This document shows, in pieces, positions 25,916-33,885 of a stretch of 64,000 bases of DNA (the stretch's first letter is position 1; each line of letters starts with the position of its first letter). Source of the DNA: Clostridiales bacterium (lineage in GTDB: Bacteria > Bacillota > Clostridia > Christensenellales > CAG-138); assembly GCA_004558825.1 (NCBI GenBank), contig SFDB01000001.1, positions 62,001 through 126,000 of the forward strand, in the 5' to 3' direction. A model generated the notes under the pieces. It was not told the DNA's origin, searched no databases, and saw only the letters and a list, made by a program, of their open reading frames with translations. A program made the position numbers and the translations under genes.

Positions 25916-26947
25916 CTACGGAACAAGGCTCATTGTGCCGAGTACGCCCGTGTTCTCACCCGCGCACTTGGCTATAGCCGCCGCCAAATATTTCATCGCC
26001 GCAAGCGCTTCCTCGAGCGTATTCGCATTATGGCCTACCTCCACAAGCAGGCATTTATTCGATATGTGCTGGTTATATCTTCCGTTTTTTACCCTTATTT
26101 TTCGCACAAGCTTCTCGTCATATTCCGCCAAAAGCTCCGTCATACGCTTTGCAAGCGCATAGTTTGCCGCAAAATCGGGCATTTCACCAAAGCCCGCGCC
26201 CGTCGCCCCCTTTCCCGTGCCGACTACGAACATGAGCCTCGCCACCCTCTCGCCATTTATAACGCAATAGTCTGTGTTGACCTTATCGCCCGCAGTGTTA
26301 TACGCATCCCTGTGCAGGTCGATATACATCGTTATGGAAGGATACTCGTCCCTGTACTTTTCCATCGTTTTCACGGAGCGTGAGTATGCAGACGAAAGCT
26401 TTGGCGGCTCATGATTCGTAGTGTCGTGCAGCACAGCTATGCCATACGTTTCCCTAAGTATTCGCGCAAGCTCTTCGCCGACGGCTATAACGCTGCGCGT
26501 TTCATCGTTCGTGCGCCACCGCGTCGATTCCTTGTATTTACACTTATCGGTAGGCGTATAAGCCTCCGTCGCGTGAGTGTGGTATATAAGTATCCGCGGC
26601 TCCGTCCCCTTCAAATCTATTTCGCCTATGTCGGGCGCCGACAGTATTTCGAATTTTATGGATGAGTCGACGTCCTTCTCAATATCTACGGGTTCAAAAA
26701 GTATAAGCTCGTCCGCGTTCCGCATCGGCGTTGGCTCGGGCTCGTCCGCCCTGCTCTTTTTGACCGCGTATATGTACGGAAGCTCCAAGCTCAATATGCT
26801 TGAAAGCGAAAAAGCGCCGTTTTCCGACACAAGCGTCTGAAGCGTAAGCGCTCCTCCAAGGAGCAATATCGCTATCGCCGCATACATCCTTATACGCAGC
26901 GTCCGCCGCTGCATCGATGAAGTATCAGCCATAAGCCGCCTTTGCAT
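25916..26947 (-). CDS. spoIIP: Stage II sporulation protein P (peptidoglycan amidase/endopeptidase)
   Basis: 343 aa with an N-terminal TM helix (about residues 18-40) and the SpoIIP domain: ILIYHTHATEAYTPT near residue 128, then NDETRSVIAVGEELA, TMYIDLHRDAY near 206, and GHNANTLEEAL near the C-terminus. It acts in the DMP complex, cleaving septal peptidoglycan during engulfment. The ATG at 26947 has GGAGG 6 nt upstream. A sigma-E-like promoter lies ahead of it. It marks the organism as a spore-former. Confidence 0.94.
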   Translation of the reverse strand: MQRRLMADTSSMQRRTLRIRMYAAIAILLLGGALTLQTLVSENGAFSLSSILSLELPYIYAVKKSRADEPEPTPMRNADELILFEPVDIEKDVDSSIKFEILSAPDIGEIDLKGTEPRILIYHTHATEAYTPTDKCKYKESTRWRTNDETRSVIAVGEELARILRETYGIAVLHDTTNHEPPKLSSAYSRSVKTMEKYRDEYPSITMYIDLHRDAYNTAGDKVNTDYCVINGERVARLMFVVGTGKGATGAGFGEMPDFAANYALAKRMTELLAEYDEKLVRKIRVKNGRYNQHISNKCLLVEVGHNANTLEEALAAMKYLAAAIAKCAGENTGVLGTMSLVP

Positions 26948-26980
26948 ATGTACCTCCGCCGCGCATAAAAGCGCTAATGA

Positions 26981-27010
26981 TTTATATGACGCCGATAGTC
27001 GGCTATATTC
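26981..27010 (-). promoter_or_regulatory. Sigma-E-like promoter of spoIIP
   Basis: On the minus strand GAATATA (27010-27004), a 15-nt spacer and CATATAAA (26988-26981) resemble the sigma-E boxes KMATATT and CATACAHT. Sigma-E control is expected for spoIIP, so sequence and gene agree, but the match is imperfect. Confidence 0.5.
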
Positions 27011-27221
27011 GAATCGGACTCCCTTTTTTGTTAAGTCAATTTAACGAACAGACAGAAACGGCTCGCAATCATCGTTTCAACCGCGCATTTGAAACGTCGT
27101 CATGGGCGGACAGCGTCTTTTGAAAACCTCCGCCGCTCCCCCGGCGATGATTCACGCAAACAGTTTGTTACAAATCACCGTCGCTCGCTCTCAATCACTT
27201 TGCAGATTTTTTCATTTTCGC
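27011..27221. other. Intergenic stretch between spoIIP and glmS
   Basis: Together with the flanking promoters this is a 355-nt gap between divergent genes. It was inspected for a glmS ribozyme, riboswitch or small gene; none was recognised. A short imperfect inverted repeat (GTTAA and TTAAC near 27031-27045) is the only local structure noted. Confidence 0.5.
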
Positions 27222-27250
27222 TTCACAATCGGACATATATATAGTATAAT
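27222..27250 (+). promoter_or_regulatory. Promoter of glmS
   Basis: TTCACA (27222-27227) and TATAAT (27245-27250) have a 17-nt spacer. The start codon follows 52 nt later, leaving too short a leader for a glmS ribozyme. Confidence 0.75.
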
Positions 27251-27302
27251 TGCTTTTTAGTGGCAAGTGCCTTGACTTTTGCCGGAATGAGAGGAAAAGA
27301 TT

Positions 27303-29129
27303 ATGTGCGGAATAGTCGGATATGCGGGAGGCAGCCAGGCGGCGCCGATCATACTCGATGCGCTCGAAAAGCTTGAATACAGGGGATACGATTCCGCTGG
27401 GATAGCTGTCGCGCGCGGAGGAGCGCTTACTGTAAAAAAATCGAAGGGTCGTCTGAAGGTACTGCGCGGGTTAACCGATGACGGGGCTTCCATTAACGGA
27501 ACAACCGGCATAGGCCATACGCGATGGGCGACGCATGGCGAGCCTTCTGATGTAAATTCCCACCCGCATTTGTCTCTCAGCGGAAAAATTGCCGTAGTGC
27601 ATAACGGAATCATCGAAAACTATATCGAGCTTCGAAGATTCTTAACCTCGCATGGCTACAGCTTCGTTACGGAAACCGATACCGAAGTCATTTCGCAAAT
27701 GATAGATTTCTTCTATGCGGGCGATTCACTTTCCGCCGTAAGAAACGCCGTGCGTCATTTTGAAGGATCGTACGCAATAGGCATATTGTTCGCCGACGAG
27801 CCCGATAAAATTATCGCCGTATGCAAAGACAGCCCGCTCATAGTCGGTATAGGCGACGGTGAAAACTTTATCGCATCCGACGTTACGGCGATATTAAAGC
27901 ATACGCGCCGTATATTCAGAATGTGCGAGCAGGAAATAGCCGTGATTGAGCGCAGCAATATAGACGTTTACAACGCTTACGGCGAAAGAATCGAAAAAGA
28001 GCCCATATTCGTCACTTGGGATGCCAATGCGGCCGAAAAGGGCGGGTACGAGCACTTCATGATAAAGGAGATAGTCGAACAGCCCGACGTAATCAGAAAG
28101 ACTGCAAGCCCGCGGATAAAAAACGGCCAAGTTGAATTGGGACTCAAGAATATAACGGACGACGATATACGCTCTTTCAATAAAATATACATTGTAGGCT
28201 GCGGCTCGGCATACCATGTCGGCAAGGTCGGACGCCAGATAATAGAGAGATTCGCAAATATCCCCGTAACGGTCGAGCTTGCGTCCGAATTCAGATATGA
28301 CAACCCGTTCGTAGACAGCAGCACTCTTACGATAGTGATAAGCCAGTCGGGCGAAACCATGGATACGCTCTACGCGCTCAAGGAGGCGCGCAAACGCGGC
28401 TCGCGCGTGATTTCCATCGTAAACGTCGTCGGCAGCACAATCGCTTCCGAAAGCGAGGATGTCGTTTACACATGGGCAGGTCCGGAGATTGCTGTCGCCA
28501 CAACGAAGGCATACACGGCGCAGCTCATCGTGCTTTACTTGACCGCACTTTATTTCGGTCAGGTCCGCGCCTGCGCCTCTCAAGCCGATATTGACAGCGC
28601 GATTAAGCAGATAGAGAGGCTTCCCGAAGTCGTCGGTGAGCTGATAGAAAGCCGTGAACAAGTTCAGTACCTTGCATCGCTCTACTTTAATTCTAAGGAC
28701 ATATTCTTCATCGGTCGAAATATCGATTACGCGCTTGCGCTCGAGGGATCGCTGAAGCTAAAGGAAATATCCTATATCCATTCCGAGGCGTACGCCGCGG
28801 GCGAGCTGAAGCATGGCACCATATCGCTAATAGAGGACGGAACGCTTGTAATAGCGCTCTGCACATACGCCCCGCTGCGCGACAAAATGATATCCAACAT
28901 ACGCGAGGTAAAGGCGCGCGGCGCGGTCGTAATAGCGCTTGCCCGCTGCGGCGATACAGCCGTTGCGGAGGCGGCGGATCATGTTATTTATATGCCGGAA
29001 TGGGAGCAGCTGACAATGCCGTCGCTCACAATAGTGCCTCTCCAGCTTTTCGCGTATTACGTGGCGTCGCTGAAAGGCTGCGATATAGATAAGCCGAGAA
29101 ATTTGGCGAAATCGGTGACTGTCGAGTGA
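27303..29129 (+). CDS. glmS: Glutamine-fructose-6-phosphate aminotransferase (isomerizing)
   Basis: 608 aa. The N-terminal Ntn glutaminase starts MCGIVGY, with Cys2 the nucleophile after Met removal, and has GHTRWATHG near residue 73. Two SIS domains (about 285-420 and 455-590) bind fructose 6-phosphate (GCGSAYHVGK, SQSGETMDT), and the C-terminus ends LAKSVTVE as in all GlmS. It makes glucosamine 6-phosphate for peptidoglycan. It is a single gene with its own promoter and terminator; the usual glmS ribozyme of Bacillota is not present. Confidence 0.98.
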   Translation: MCGIVGYAGGSQAAPIILDALEKLEYRGYDSAGIAVARGGALTVKKSKGRLKVLRGLTDDGASINGTTGIGHTRWATHGEPSDVNSHPHLSLSGKIAVVHNGIIENYIELRRFLTSHGYSFVTETDTEVISQMIDFFYAGDSLSAVRNAVRHFEGSYAIGILFADEPDKIIAVCKDSPLIVGIGDGENFIASDVTAILKHTRRIFRMCEQEIAVIERSNIDVYNAYGERIEKEPIFVTWDANAAEKGGYEHFMIKEIVEQPDVIRKTASPRIKNGQVELGLKNITDDDIRSFNKIYIVGCGSAYHVGKVGRQIIERFANIPVTVELASEFRYDNPFVDSSTLTIVISQSGETMDTLYALKEARKRGSRVISIVNVVGSTIASESEDVVYTWAGPEIAVATTKAYTAQLIVLYLTALYFGQVRACASQADIDSAIKQIERLPEVVGELIESREQVQYLASLYFNSKDIFFIGRNIDYALALEGSLKLKEISYIHSEAYAAGELKHGTISLIEDGTLVIALCTYAPLRDKMISNIREVKARGAVVIALARCGDTAVAEAADHVIYMPEWEQLTMPSLTIVPLQLFAYYVASLKGCDIDKPRNLAKSVTVE

Positions 29130-29143
29130 CCAAAGAAAAAGCG

Positions 29144-29170
29144 AGCCGCTGCGCGCGCAGCGGCTTTTTG
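29144..29170 (+). terminator. Terminator of glmS
   Basis: A perfect 9-bp GC-rich stem, AGCCGCTGC (29144-29152) with GCAGCGGCT (29157-29165), is followed by a T-run. On the minus strand it is followed by CGCTTTTTC, so it may work in both directions. Confidence 0.9.
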
Positions 29171-29270
29171 TTATACCGATAAATGCTTCTTCAAAAGATT
29201 AAACGCGCTCGTCTCAAACGTAAAACAGGTTCTATCGACATAAGTCAAAGCCGTTTTTACGTTTTAAGCC

Positions 29271-30011
29271 CTACACCGTATATGTTTTCATTTCCTCGGC
29301 AATAGCGGCCCTCGGAAAATCCTCCCGCACTTCATCGAGTATCGCCCTTTCGTCGTAGCCTCCGGCCCAAATATGAGTACACAGCAGCTTTTTAACGCGG
29401 CAGCGCCTTGCAAGCGCACCAACCTCGCGCGCCGTCATATGCGGCGCGTTCTCGACCGTCTTGTCAGCGCTGAGAAAGCAAGTGTCGGCAAGCAGCAGAT
29501 CCGCGCCTTCGCACACTTTATCGAGCATCATATTATAGCCCGTGTCGCCTGTATAAACGAGGCGCTTGGCGCCGCATTGGACGCTTACCGCATATGACAC
29601 GGCCGGATGCGTCATTCTGTGGAGCGTAATGCTCATATCATTGAGTTTGAGTTTCATGCCGTCGGCTGCGGCCAACATATTATAGACGCCCGACGCGCTG
29701 AGCTGCCTGAATTCGTTTTGCGGCTCGGACGGTGAAACGACAGACAGCGGCATGGGTACATCTATGCCGCGTGCCTTAAGCTGCTCGAGCGCATAGCGAA
29801 GCACAAGCATGTCGGACATATGGTCGCTGTGAAGATGCGTCAGTATTATCGCATCAACTGCAATGTCGGGCTTTATAGAGCGCAGCCGCCCGAGCGTGCC
29901 GCTCCCGAGGTCAAGCACAAGCGAAGCGCTGCCGCTTTCGACAAGATAGCCCGAACATGCGCCCATTGGCGCAGGAAACGGTCCGTATTTGCCCAACACA
30001 GTAAGCTTCAT
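29271..30011 (-). CDS. MBL-fold metallo-hydrolase (RNase Z-like family)
   Basis: 246 aa metallo-beta-lactamase fold: the metal motif HLHSDHMSD is near residue 58, with HPAVSYAV, TGDTGYNM (about 155) and a late His in LCTHIW (about 212) completing the site. The order resembles RNase Z/ElaC-type and phosphodiesterase MBL proteins, but the family is broad and the substrate cannot be named. The ATG at 30011 has an AAGGATGAG site, 7 nt after the ECF S-component gene, so the two are probably co-transcribed. Confidence 0.85.
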   Translation of the reverse strand: MKLTVLGKYGPFPAPMGACSGYLVESGSASLVLDLGSGTLGRLRSIKPDIAVDAIILTHLHSDHMSDMLVLRYALEQLKARGIDVPMPLSVVSPSEPQNEFRQLSASGVYNMLAAADGMKLKLNDMSITLHRMTHPAVSYAVSVQCGAKRLVYTGDTGYNMMLDKVCEGADLLLADTCFLSADKTVENAPHMTAREVGALARRCRVKKLLCTHIWAGGYDERAILDEVREDFPRAAIAEEMKTYTV

Positions 30012-30018
30012 CTATCAC

Positions 30019-30576
30019 TCATCCTTGAATGGTATTGTTTTGCTTAAAGTATGTCCCGGACAAAACTTTTAATACGGGGATGGCTATCGCAGCGTTCATT
30101 ATTGCCTGCAAAACGTTAGTGGGCAGGCAGAGCGCCGCTACGCTGTAGTCGTTCATTATTATGAGATCGAACAGGAAATAGCCGCCTATCATTATGAGCG
30201 AGCAATAAAGACACAGCTTTATTATGGACAGCCAATCGCGCTCGTTTTTAAGCATACGCCCCGCCAGATACGCCATGGCTCCCTTGATTATGAGGCTCGG
30301 TATGGCATAAACGGCGCTGCCCACAAAAATGTCCGCAAGTGCGCTTCCAACAGCCGCCGCTATTATCGCAAGCGGGTTGCCGACAGCAAGCGCGGCTATA
30401 TATATCACGCAGTCTCCGAAGCTGATAAAGCAATTCGCTTCCTTTCCCGTATGTCTGAGGAGCGGTCCGCCGTCAGAGCTTTTTGGAATATCAAACCTTA
30501 AAAGGCATGTTGCGAGTATTATTGCCGCAAAAAATACCGCCGCAACGATGAGCTGCTTCGTTGTGAACCTTTTCAT
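30019..30576 (-). CDS. ECF transporter S component
   Basis: 185 aa, almost entirely hydrophobic with six predicted helices, and the loop pattern FISFGDCVIYIAALAVGN and GSALADIFVGSAVYAIPSLIIKG typical of vitamin-specific S components (PF12822/PF07155 type). It would bind a vitamin and dock to a shared EcfAAT energy module encoded elsewhere. The sequence alone does not show the ligand, and no vitamin riboswitch precedes it. The ATG at 30576 has a perfect AAGGAGG site. Confidence 0.82.
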   Translation of the reverse strand: MKRFTTKQLIVAAVFFAAIILATCLLRFDIPKSSDGGPLLRHTGKEANCFISFGDCVIYIAALAVGNPLAIIAAAVGSALADIFVGSAVYAIPSLIIKGAMAYLAGRMLKNERDWLSIIKLCLYCSLIMIGGYFLFDLIIMNDYSVAALCLPTNVLQAIMNAAIAIPVLKVLSGTYFKQNNTIQG

Positions 30577-30633
30577 AATTTATCCTCCTTAGTGCTTCGT
30601 CCGTAAAACAGTTCGTTTCACATGTTCAGATAC

Positions 30634-30661
30634 ATTATATCCGAAAACGGGCGTTTGAAAA
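30634..30661 (-). promoter_or_regulatory. Candidate promoter of the ECF S-component gene
   Basis: On the minus strand TTTTCA (30661-30656) and TATAAT (30639-30634) are 16 nt apart, about 58 nt before the start codon. The -10 is perfect and the -35 weak. Confidence 0.45.
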
Positions 30662-30678
30662 CCAAACTTTGTGTAACA

Positions 30679-31377
30679 TTATTTTTTCGCCGCCAAATAA
30701 CGAACTATGCCCTCCACGCTTTTTTCTTCAACGCCTATGAAATTATCGCGTTCGAATATGTCCTCGAGCCTGTGCGCATCGGACGAGTATATCACATGAT
30801 ATGCATCGACATTCGTTTTCACAGGCAGGCTTCTATATACCTCTACCGACGTAAATTCGGGCTCGTCAGGTATGAAGCCAAGGCACGCTATGAGCGAATT
30901 GGATGTCCTGTTTATATGCGCGGGCACCGGAACCCCTCCAAGCGCTCGGCATTTCAAAGCTATTTCGTCTATCGTAAGCTCCGTTGCCTGTATCAGGAGC
31001 TTCCGTTCCGTATATATAGGCTCGTCGTCGTCGTTCATAGCCGTCTGCTCGCCGAACATCGCTGGCACGTTTTCGATATCCGGCAAAAAATCATACACAT
31101 AGTCGCCCATCGCAACGGCAGCCTCGACCGATGTAAAGTAGCAAAGCACATGTACCTCCTCGCGGCTCTCCACCTCTATCGCAGGCACAAGCAATATCCC
31201 CCGCGCGTCGGCGACCGCCTTGCAGGCCGGCAGATTTTTTGCCGTATTATGGTCTGAAACGGCAATCGCATCAAGCCCCTTCAGATATGCCATGGTTACA
31301 AGATTGTTCGGCGTCATATCCATATCGGCGCACGGCGACACACACGAATGTATATGGAGGTCGACCGCGATTTTCAT
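30679..31377 (-). CDS. PHP domain phosphoesterase-like protein
   Basis: 232 aa PHP-fold protein: VDLHIHSCVSPC at residues 5-16, AVSDHNT near 39, a central PAIEVESREEVHVLCYF, and the late SSDAHRL near 201 supply the trinuclear metal ligands. Members hydrolyse phosphomonoesters or 3',5'-nucleotide derivatives; the exact substrate is unknown. It starts 4 nt after the first DRTGG gene, so it is the last gene of the hydrogenase-like module. The cysteines in HSCVSPCADMD are a clade-specific oddity. Confidence 0.86.
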   Translation of the reverse strand: MKIAVDLHIHSCVSPCADMDMTPNNLVTMAYLKGLDAIAVSDHNTAKNLPACKAVADARGILLVPAIEVESREEVHVLCYFTSVEAAVAMGDYVYDFLPDIENVPAMFGEQTAMNDDDEPIYTERKLLIQATELTIDEIALKCRALGGVPVPAHINRTSNSLIACLGFIPDEPEFTSVEVYRSLPVKTNVDAYHVIYSSDAHRLEDIFERDNFIGVEEKSVEGIVRYLAAKK

Positions 31378-31381
31378 CGGC

Positions 31382-31726
31382 TCACTCCCTTTCGGGCTTG
31401 ATACCGCCTGCGCTCATGATACAGCAAACCTTGTACGCCGTATACGGCGATGAAATCACCGCTATTCCCTCCTCATCAGCCTTATCGAGCACATCTGCGT
31501 CGGGCTTCATTCCCTCCGGGCATATCACGCACGCCATGTCATGAAGCGACGCAACAGCTATCACGTTCATATGCGTCTGCACCGTAACCCACGCGCAATT
31601 CGGCTCTCCCTTCGCCATTACCCAGCTCAAAAGGTCGCACACGCACCCGCATTCTATTTCGTTTTCGCCTCCCGAGCGCGTAAGTATCGTTCCTCCGACA
31701 AGTCCGCAAAGCTCTTTTACTTTCAT
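31382..31726 (-). CDS. DRTGG domain-like protein (downstream copy)
   Basis: 114 aa from the ATG at 31726 (AAGGAG 7 nt upstream). It resembles the stand-alone DRTGG proteins that accompany HPr-kinase-like or hydrogenase-like genes: KVKELCGLVGGTILTRSGG at the start, then a ligand-binding-like fold ending DEEGIAVISSPYTAYKVC. It is a paralogue of the gene at 33497-33868. DRTGG domains are thought to be regulatory, with nucleotide binding proposed for related modules. It is sandwiched between the H-cluster protein and PHP. Confidence 0.75.
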   Translation of the reverse strand: MKVKELCGLVGGTILTRSGGENEIECGCVCDLLSWVMAKGEPNCAWVTVQTHMNVIAVASLHDMACVICPEGMKPDADVLDKADEEGIAVISSPYTAYKVCCIMSAGGIKPERE

Positions 31727-31755
31727 GTCAATTCTCCTTTTTACATCTATTCGCA

Positions 31756-33063
31756 TTATCCGCGCTTTTGAGCGCTCGCAAGATCAACCATCTCCTGCGC
31801 CATCTGCCTTACCTTATCCCTGAGCTTAAATATGCAGTCCATCTCGACCGCCTGCCCTTTTACGATATCCTCCGCAAGCGTTCGGCAAGTCGGTGAACCG
31901 CATGAGCCGCAGTCAAGCCCGGGCAGCCGCCTGTTTATTTCCTCCAGCCTGTCCATCATACGCATCGCCTCTACAACATCGTCGCTCAGCTTTAGTATGT
32001 TCCTCGGCTCAAACGGCACGTCGTAGAGAATCATATCCGAATTGACGTACTTGCGAACATGCTCATCGCCATCGAGATCAAGACGCGGCTGTGAATACTG
32101 TATGCGCCTGTTCCTGTTCTTGGCAACGAACTGATTCTCAAACGTGAGCGGCCCGCCGACGCATCCGCCCTTGCATGCCATCATCTCGACAAGCACGAGT
32201 CCGCGCAGGCGTTCATTATCTATCTCGTCAAGGCACTGCATTACGTCACAAATACCGTCCACCGCAAGGTAATGCTCCGTTCCGACGGCAGCGCTCAGTC
32301 CGCCAACAACGGCCGAACCCAGGCCGAATGCACCCGCTCGAAAAGCGATGTTGTTCATATGCGTATCGCCCGCCTTGCCTATAAATTTCATCAGCTGCGG
32401 ATACACGTCGCGTACGGCGAAAACGCCGTTTATATCCGACTTTGTTATGCCAAGAGGACTTTTTATGTGCGTCATCTCTGCGGCGCAGGGCGATATGTAG
32501 TACACGCCTACTTCGTCGCGCGGCACATTCATCGTCTCGCAAAACTCCTCCTTTGCTACCCTCGCAGCTATCTCATTTGACGGTATGAAAGGCGCAAGAT
32601 TGTCAATCAAATTCGGGTATAGCGACGTCACAAGGCGCGGTATTACCGGGCATGAGCTCGATATGAGAGGCAGCACCGCCTCAGAGCTTCGAATGTGCTT
32701 CGCCATGGCTTCGGCAAGTATCTCCGTCGCCTTCGCCTCCTCGTATATCGCGTCAAAGCCCATCGCGTAAAGCCCCGCATATATATCGCGTATGTCTGTA
32801 ACGCCTTGAAACTGTGAATAAAGCGTCGTCGACGGAACCACTATATTGTATTTGAACGCGCCAAGAACCGACAGCGGCGTCGTGACGGCCACCATTGCGT
32901 TATGCGGGCATGACGACAGACACATTCCGCAATCTATGCAGCGCTCATCTATCATATATGCCTTGCCGTTTTGCACCCTTATCGTTTCTGTCGGGCAATT
33001 CTTTATACAGTTGGTGCAGCCGACGCATTTTCTTTTGTCTATCCTAACGGAATGCCTATACAT
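31756..33063 (-). CDS. [FeFe]-hydrogenase-like H-cluster protein, probably sensory
   Basis: 435 aa. Two ferredoxin motifs (CVGCTNCIKNCP, 13-24; CIDCGMCLSSCP, 42-53) precede the hydrogenase large-subunit domain with all four H-cluster cysteines: C138 in SSSCP, C193 in SPCAAE, C297 and C301 in ACKGGCVGG. A C-terminal 4Fe-4S domain has CGSCGSPTC (385-393). The proton-relay cysteine before the L1 ligand is Ser137, and the L2 motif has lost its usual Lys and Glu. Catalytic HydA enzymes keep these, whereas sensory-type homologues do not. HydEFG maturases are not in the window. Neighbours (RsbW-like ATPase, DRTGG, PHP) suggest redox or H2 signalling. Confidence 0.85.
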   Translation of the reverse strand: MYRHSVRIDKRKCVGCTNCIKNCPTETIRVQNGKAYMIDERCIDCGMCLSSCPHNAMVAVTTPLSVLGAFKYNIVVPSTTLYSQFQGVTDIRDIYAGLYAMGFDAIYEEAKATEILAEAMAKHIRSSEAVLPLISSSCPVIPRLVTSLYPNLIDNLAPFIPSNEIAARVAKEEFCETMNVPRDEVGVYYISPCAAEMTHIKSPLGITKSDINGVFAVRDVYPQLMKFIGKAGDTHMNNIAFRAGAFGLGSAVVGGLSAAVGTEHYLAVDGICDVMQCLDEIDNERLRGLVLVEMMACKGGCVGGPLTFENQFVAKNRNRRIQYSQPRLDLDGDEHVRKYVNSDMILYDVPFEPRNILKLSDDVVEAMRMMDRLEEINRRLPGLDCGSCGSPTCRTLAEDIVKGQAVEMDCIFKLRDKVRQMAQEMVDLASAQKRG

Positions 33064-33090
33064 CGTGCTCTCCTTTCCGTCTTAGGCATA

Positions 33091-33510
33091 TTAAAAAGAA
33101 TACTCGCTTCTGATTTTGGTTCCTTTTCCAATCTCAGACTCGAGTGAAAAAATCTGGCTGTGACGTTTTACGTTCGGGAGCCCCATGCCCGCGCCGAACC
33201 CCATCGCTCTGACGCTCTCGGGCGCGGTCGAATAGCCCTCCTTCATCACAAGCTCCAAGTCGGCTATGCCCGGCCCTCTGTCGGAACTTATAAGCGTTAA
33301 TCCGCGCTCCGTAAGCTCGAGCACAAGCTCGCCCCCGAGCGAATGTATCACGAGGTTCAGCTCAAGCTCATATGAGCATATTGAGACCTCGCGTATAATA
33401 GAAGGGTCAACGCCCATCTTTTTAAGCGTTCGCTTTATTTTGCTCGATGCGCTGCCCGCAGAAGCAAAATCTCCCCGCTCTACGGGAAACACCTCTCTAT
33501 ACAGAACCAT
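33091..33510 (-). CDS. ATP-binding protein, anti-sigma-factor (RsbW/SpoIIAB)-like
   Basis: 139 aa GHKL ATPase domain with no phospho-acceptor domain: the N box is in ICSYELELNLVIHS (about residues 44-57), the G1 box is DRGPGIADLE near 77, and a Gly-rich lid is FGAGMGLPNVKR near 103. Stand-alone domains of this kind bind partners such as sigma factors or act as switch kinases. No sigma factor or antagonist gene is adjacent. It lies 27 nt before the H-cluster gene and overlaps the upstream DRTGG gene by 14 nt. Confidence 0.85.
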   Translation of the reverse strand: MVLYREVFPVERGDFASAGSASSKIKRTLKKMGVDPSIIREVSICSYELELNLVIHSLGGELVLELTERGLTLISSDRGPGIADLELVMKEGYSTAPESVRAMGFGAGMGLPNVKRHSQIFSLESEIGKGTKIRSEYSF

Positions 33511-33868
33511 CGTGGACCTCTTTTCTTTCGCATCCTCTCAGACCCGCCGCGTAAAGCAGCCCGCAGCATGTGTACAGCGTTTTTTCCGTAGAAAGGAGCG
33601 CAACGCCTATTTTATCGGCCTCGTCAAGCATCTCCTGCGTCGGCTGTTTGCCGCGCACACACACTATGCAGTGTACGTCGAGCATTTCGGCCGTGCGTAT
33701 GACGTGCGGATTCATCATGCCCGTAAGCACAAGCGTTGTCGGCTTCACAAAAGCAAGCACATCGCTCATAAGATCTGCGCCAAAAGCGGAATCCACCTCA
33801 AAATCAAGCATGTCCTTTCCGCATATGACGCACGCGTCAAGTATCTTGGCAACATCGCCGAGTTTCAT
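33497..33868 (-). CDS. DRTGG domain-like protein (upstream copy)
   Basis: 123 aa from the ATG at 33868 (GGAGG 8 nt upstream). The N-terminal MKLGDVAKILDACVICGKDM, the central MMNPHVIRTAEMLDVHCIVCVRG and the C-terminal DEADKIGVALLSTEKTLYTCCG align by eye with the paralogue at 31382-31726. It is the first gene of the hydrogenase-like module, 17 nt after the SPOR gene. Conserved cysteines in both copies (VICGK, TCC / KVCC) may be redox- or metal-active. Confidence 0.75.
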   Translation of the reverse strand: MKLGDVAKILDACVICGKDMLDFEVDSAFGADLMSDVLAFVKPTTLVLTGMMNPHVIRTAEMLDVHCIVCVRGKQPTQEMLDEADKIGVALLSTEKTLYTCCGLLYAAGLRGCERKEVHDGSV

Positions 33869-33885
33869 ACGGCATCCCTCCTTCT

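Noticed and set aside
26948..27302. Possible glmS ribozyme upstream of glmS
   Set aside because: The conserved core and cleavage-site sequence were not found, and the promoter at 27222-27250 leaves only about 45 nt of leader, too short for the ribozyme.
30019..30678. Vitamin riboswitch (TPP, FMN, THF or cobalamin) before the ECF S component
   Set aside because: The leader of about 50 nt contains no recognisable aptamer landmarks.
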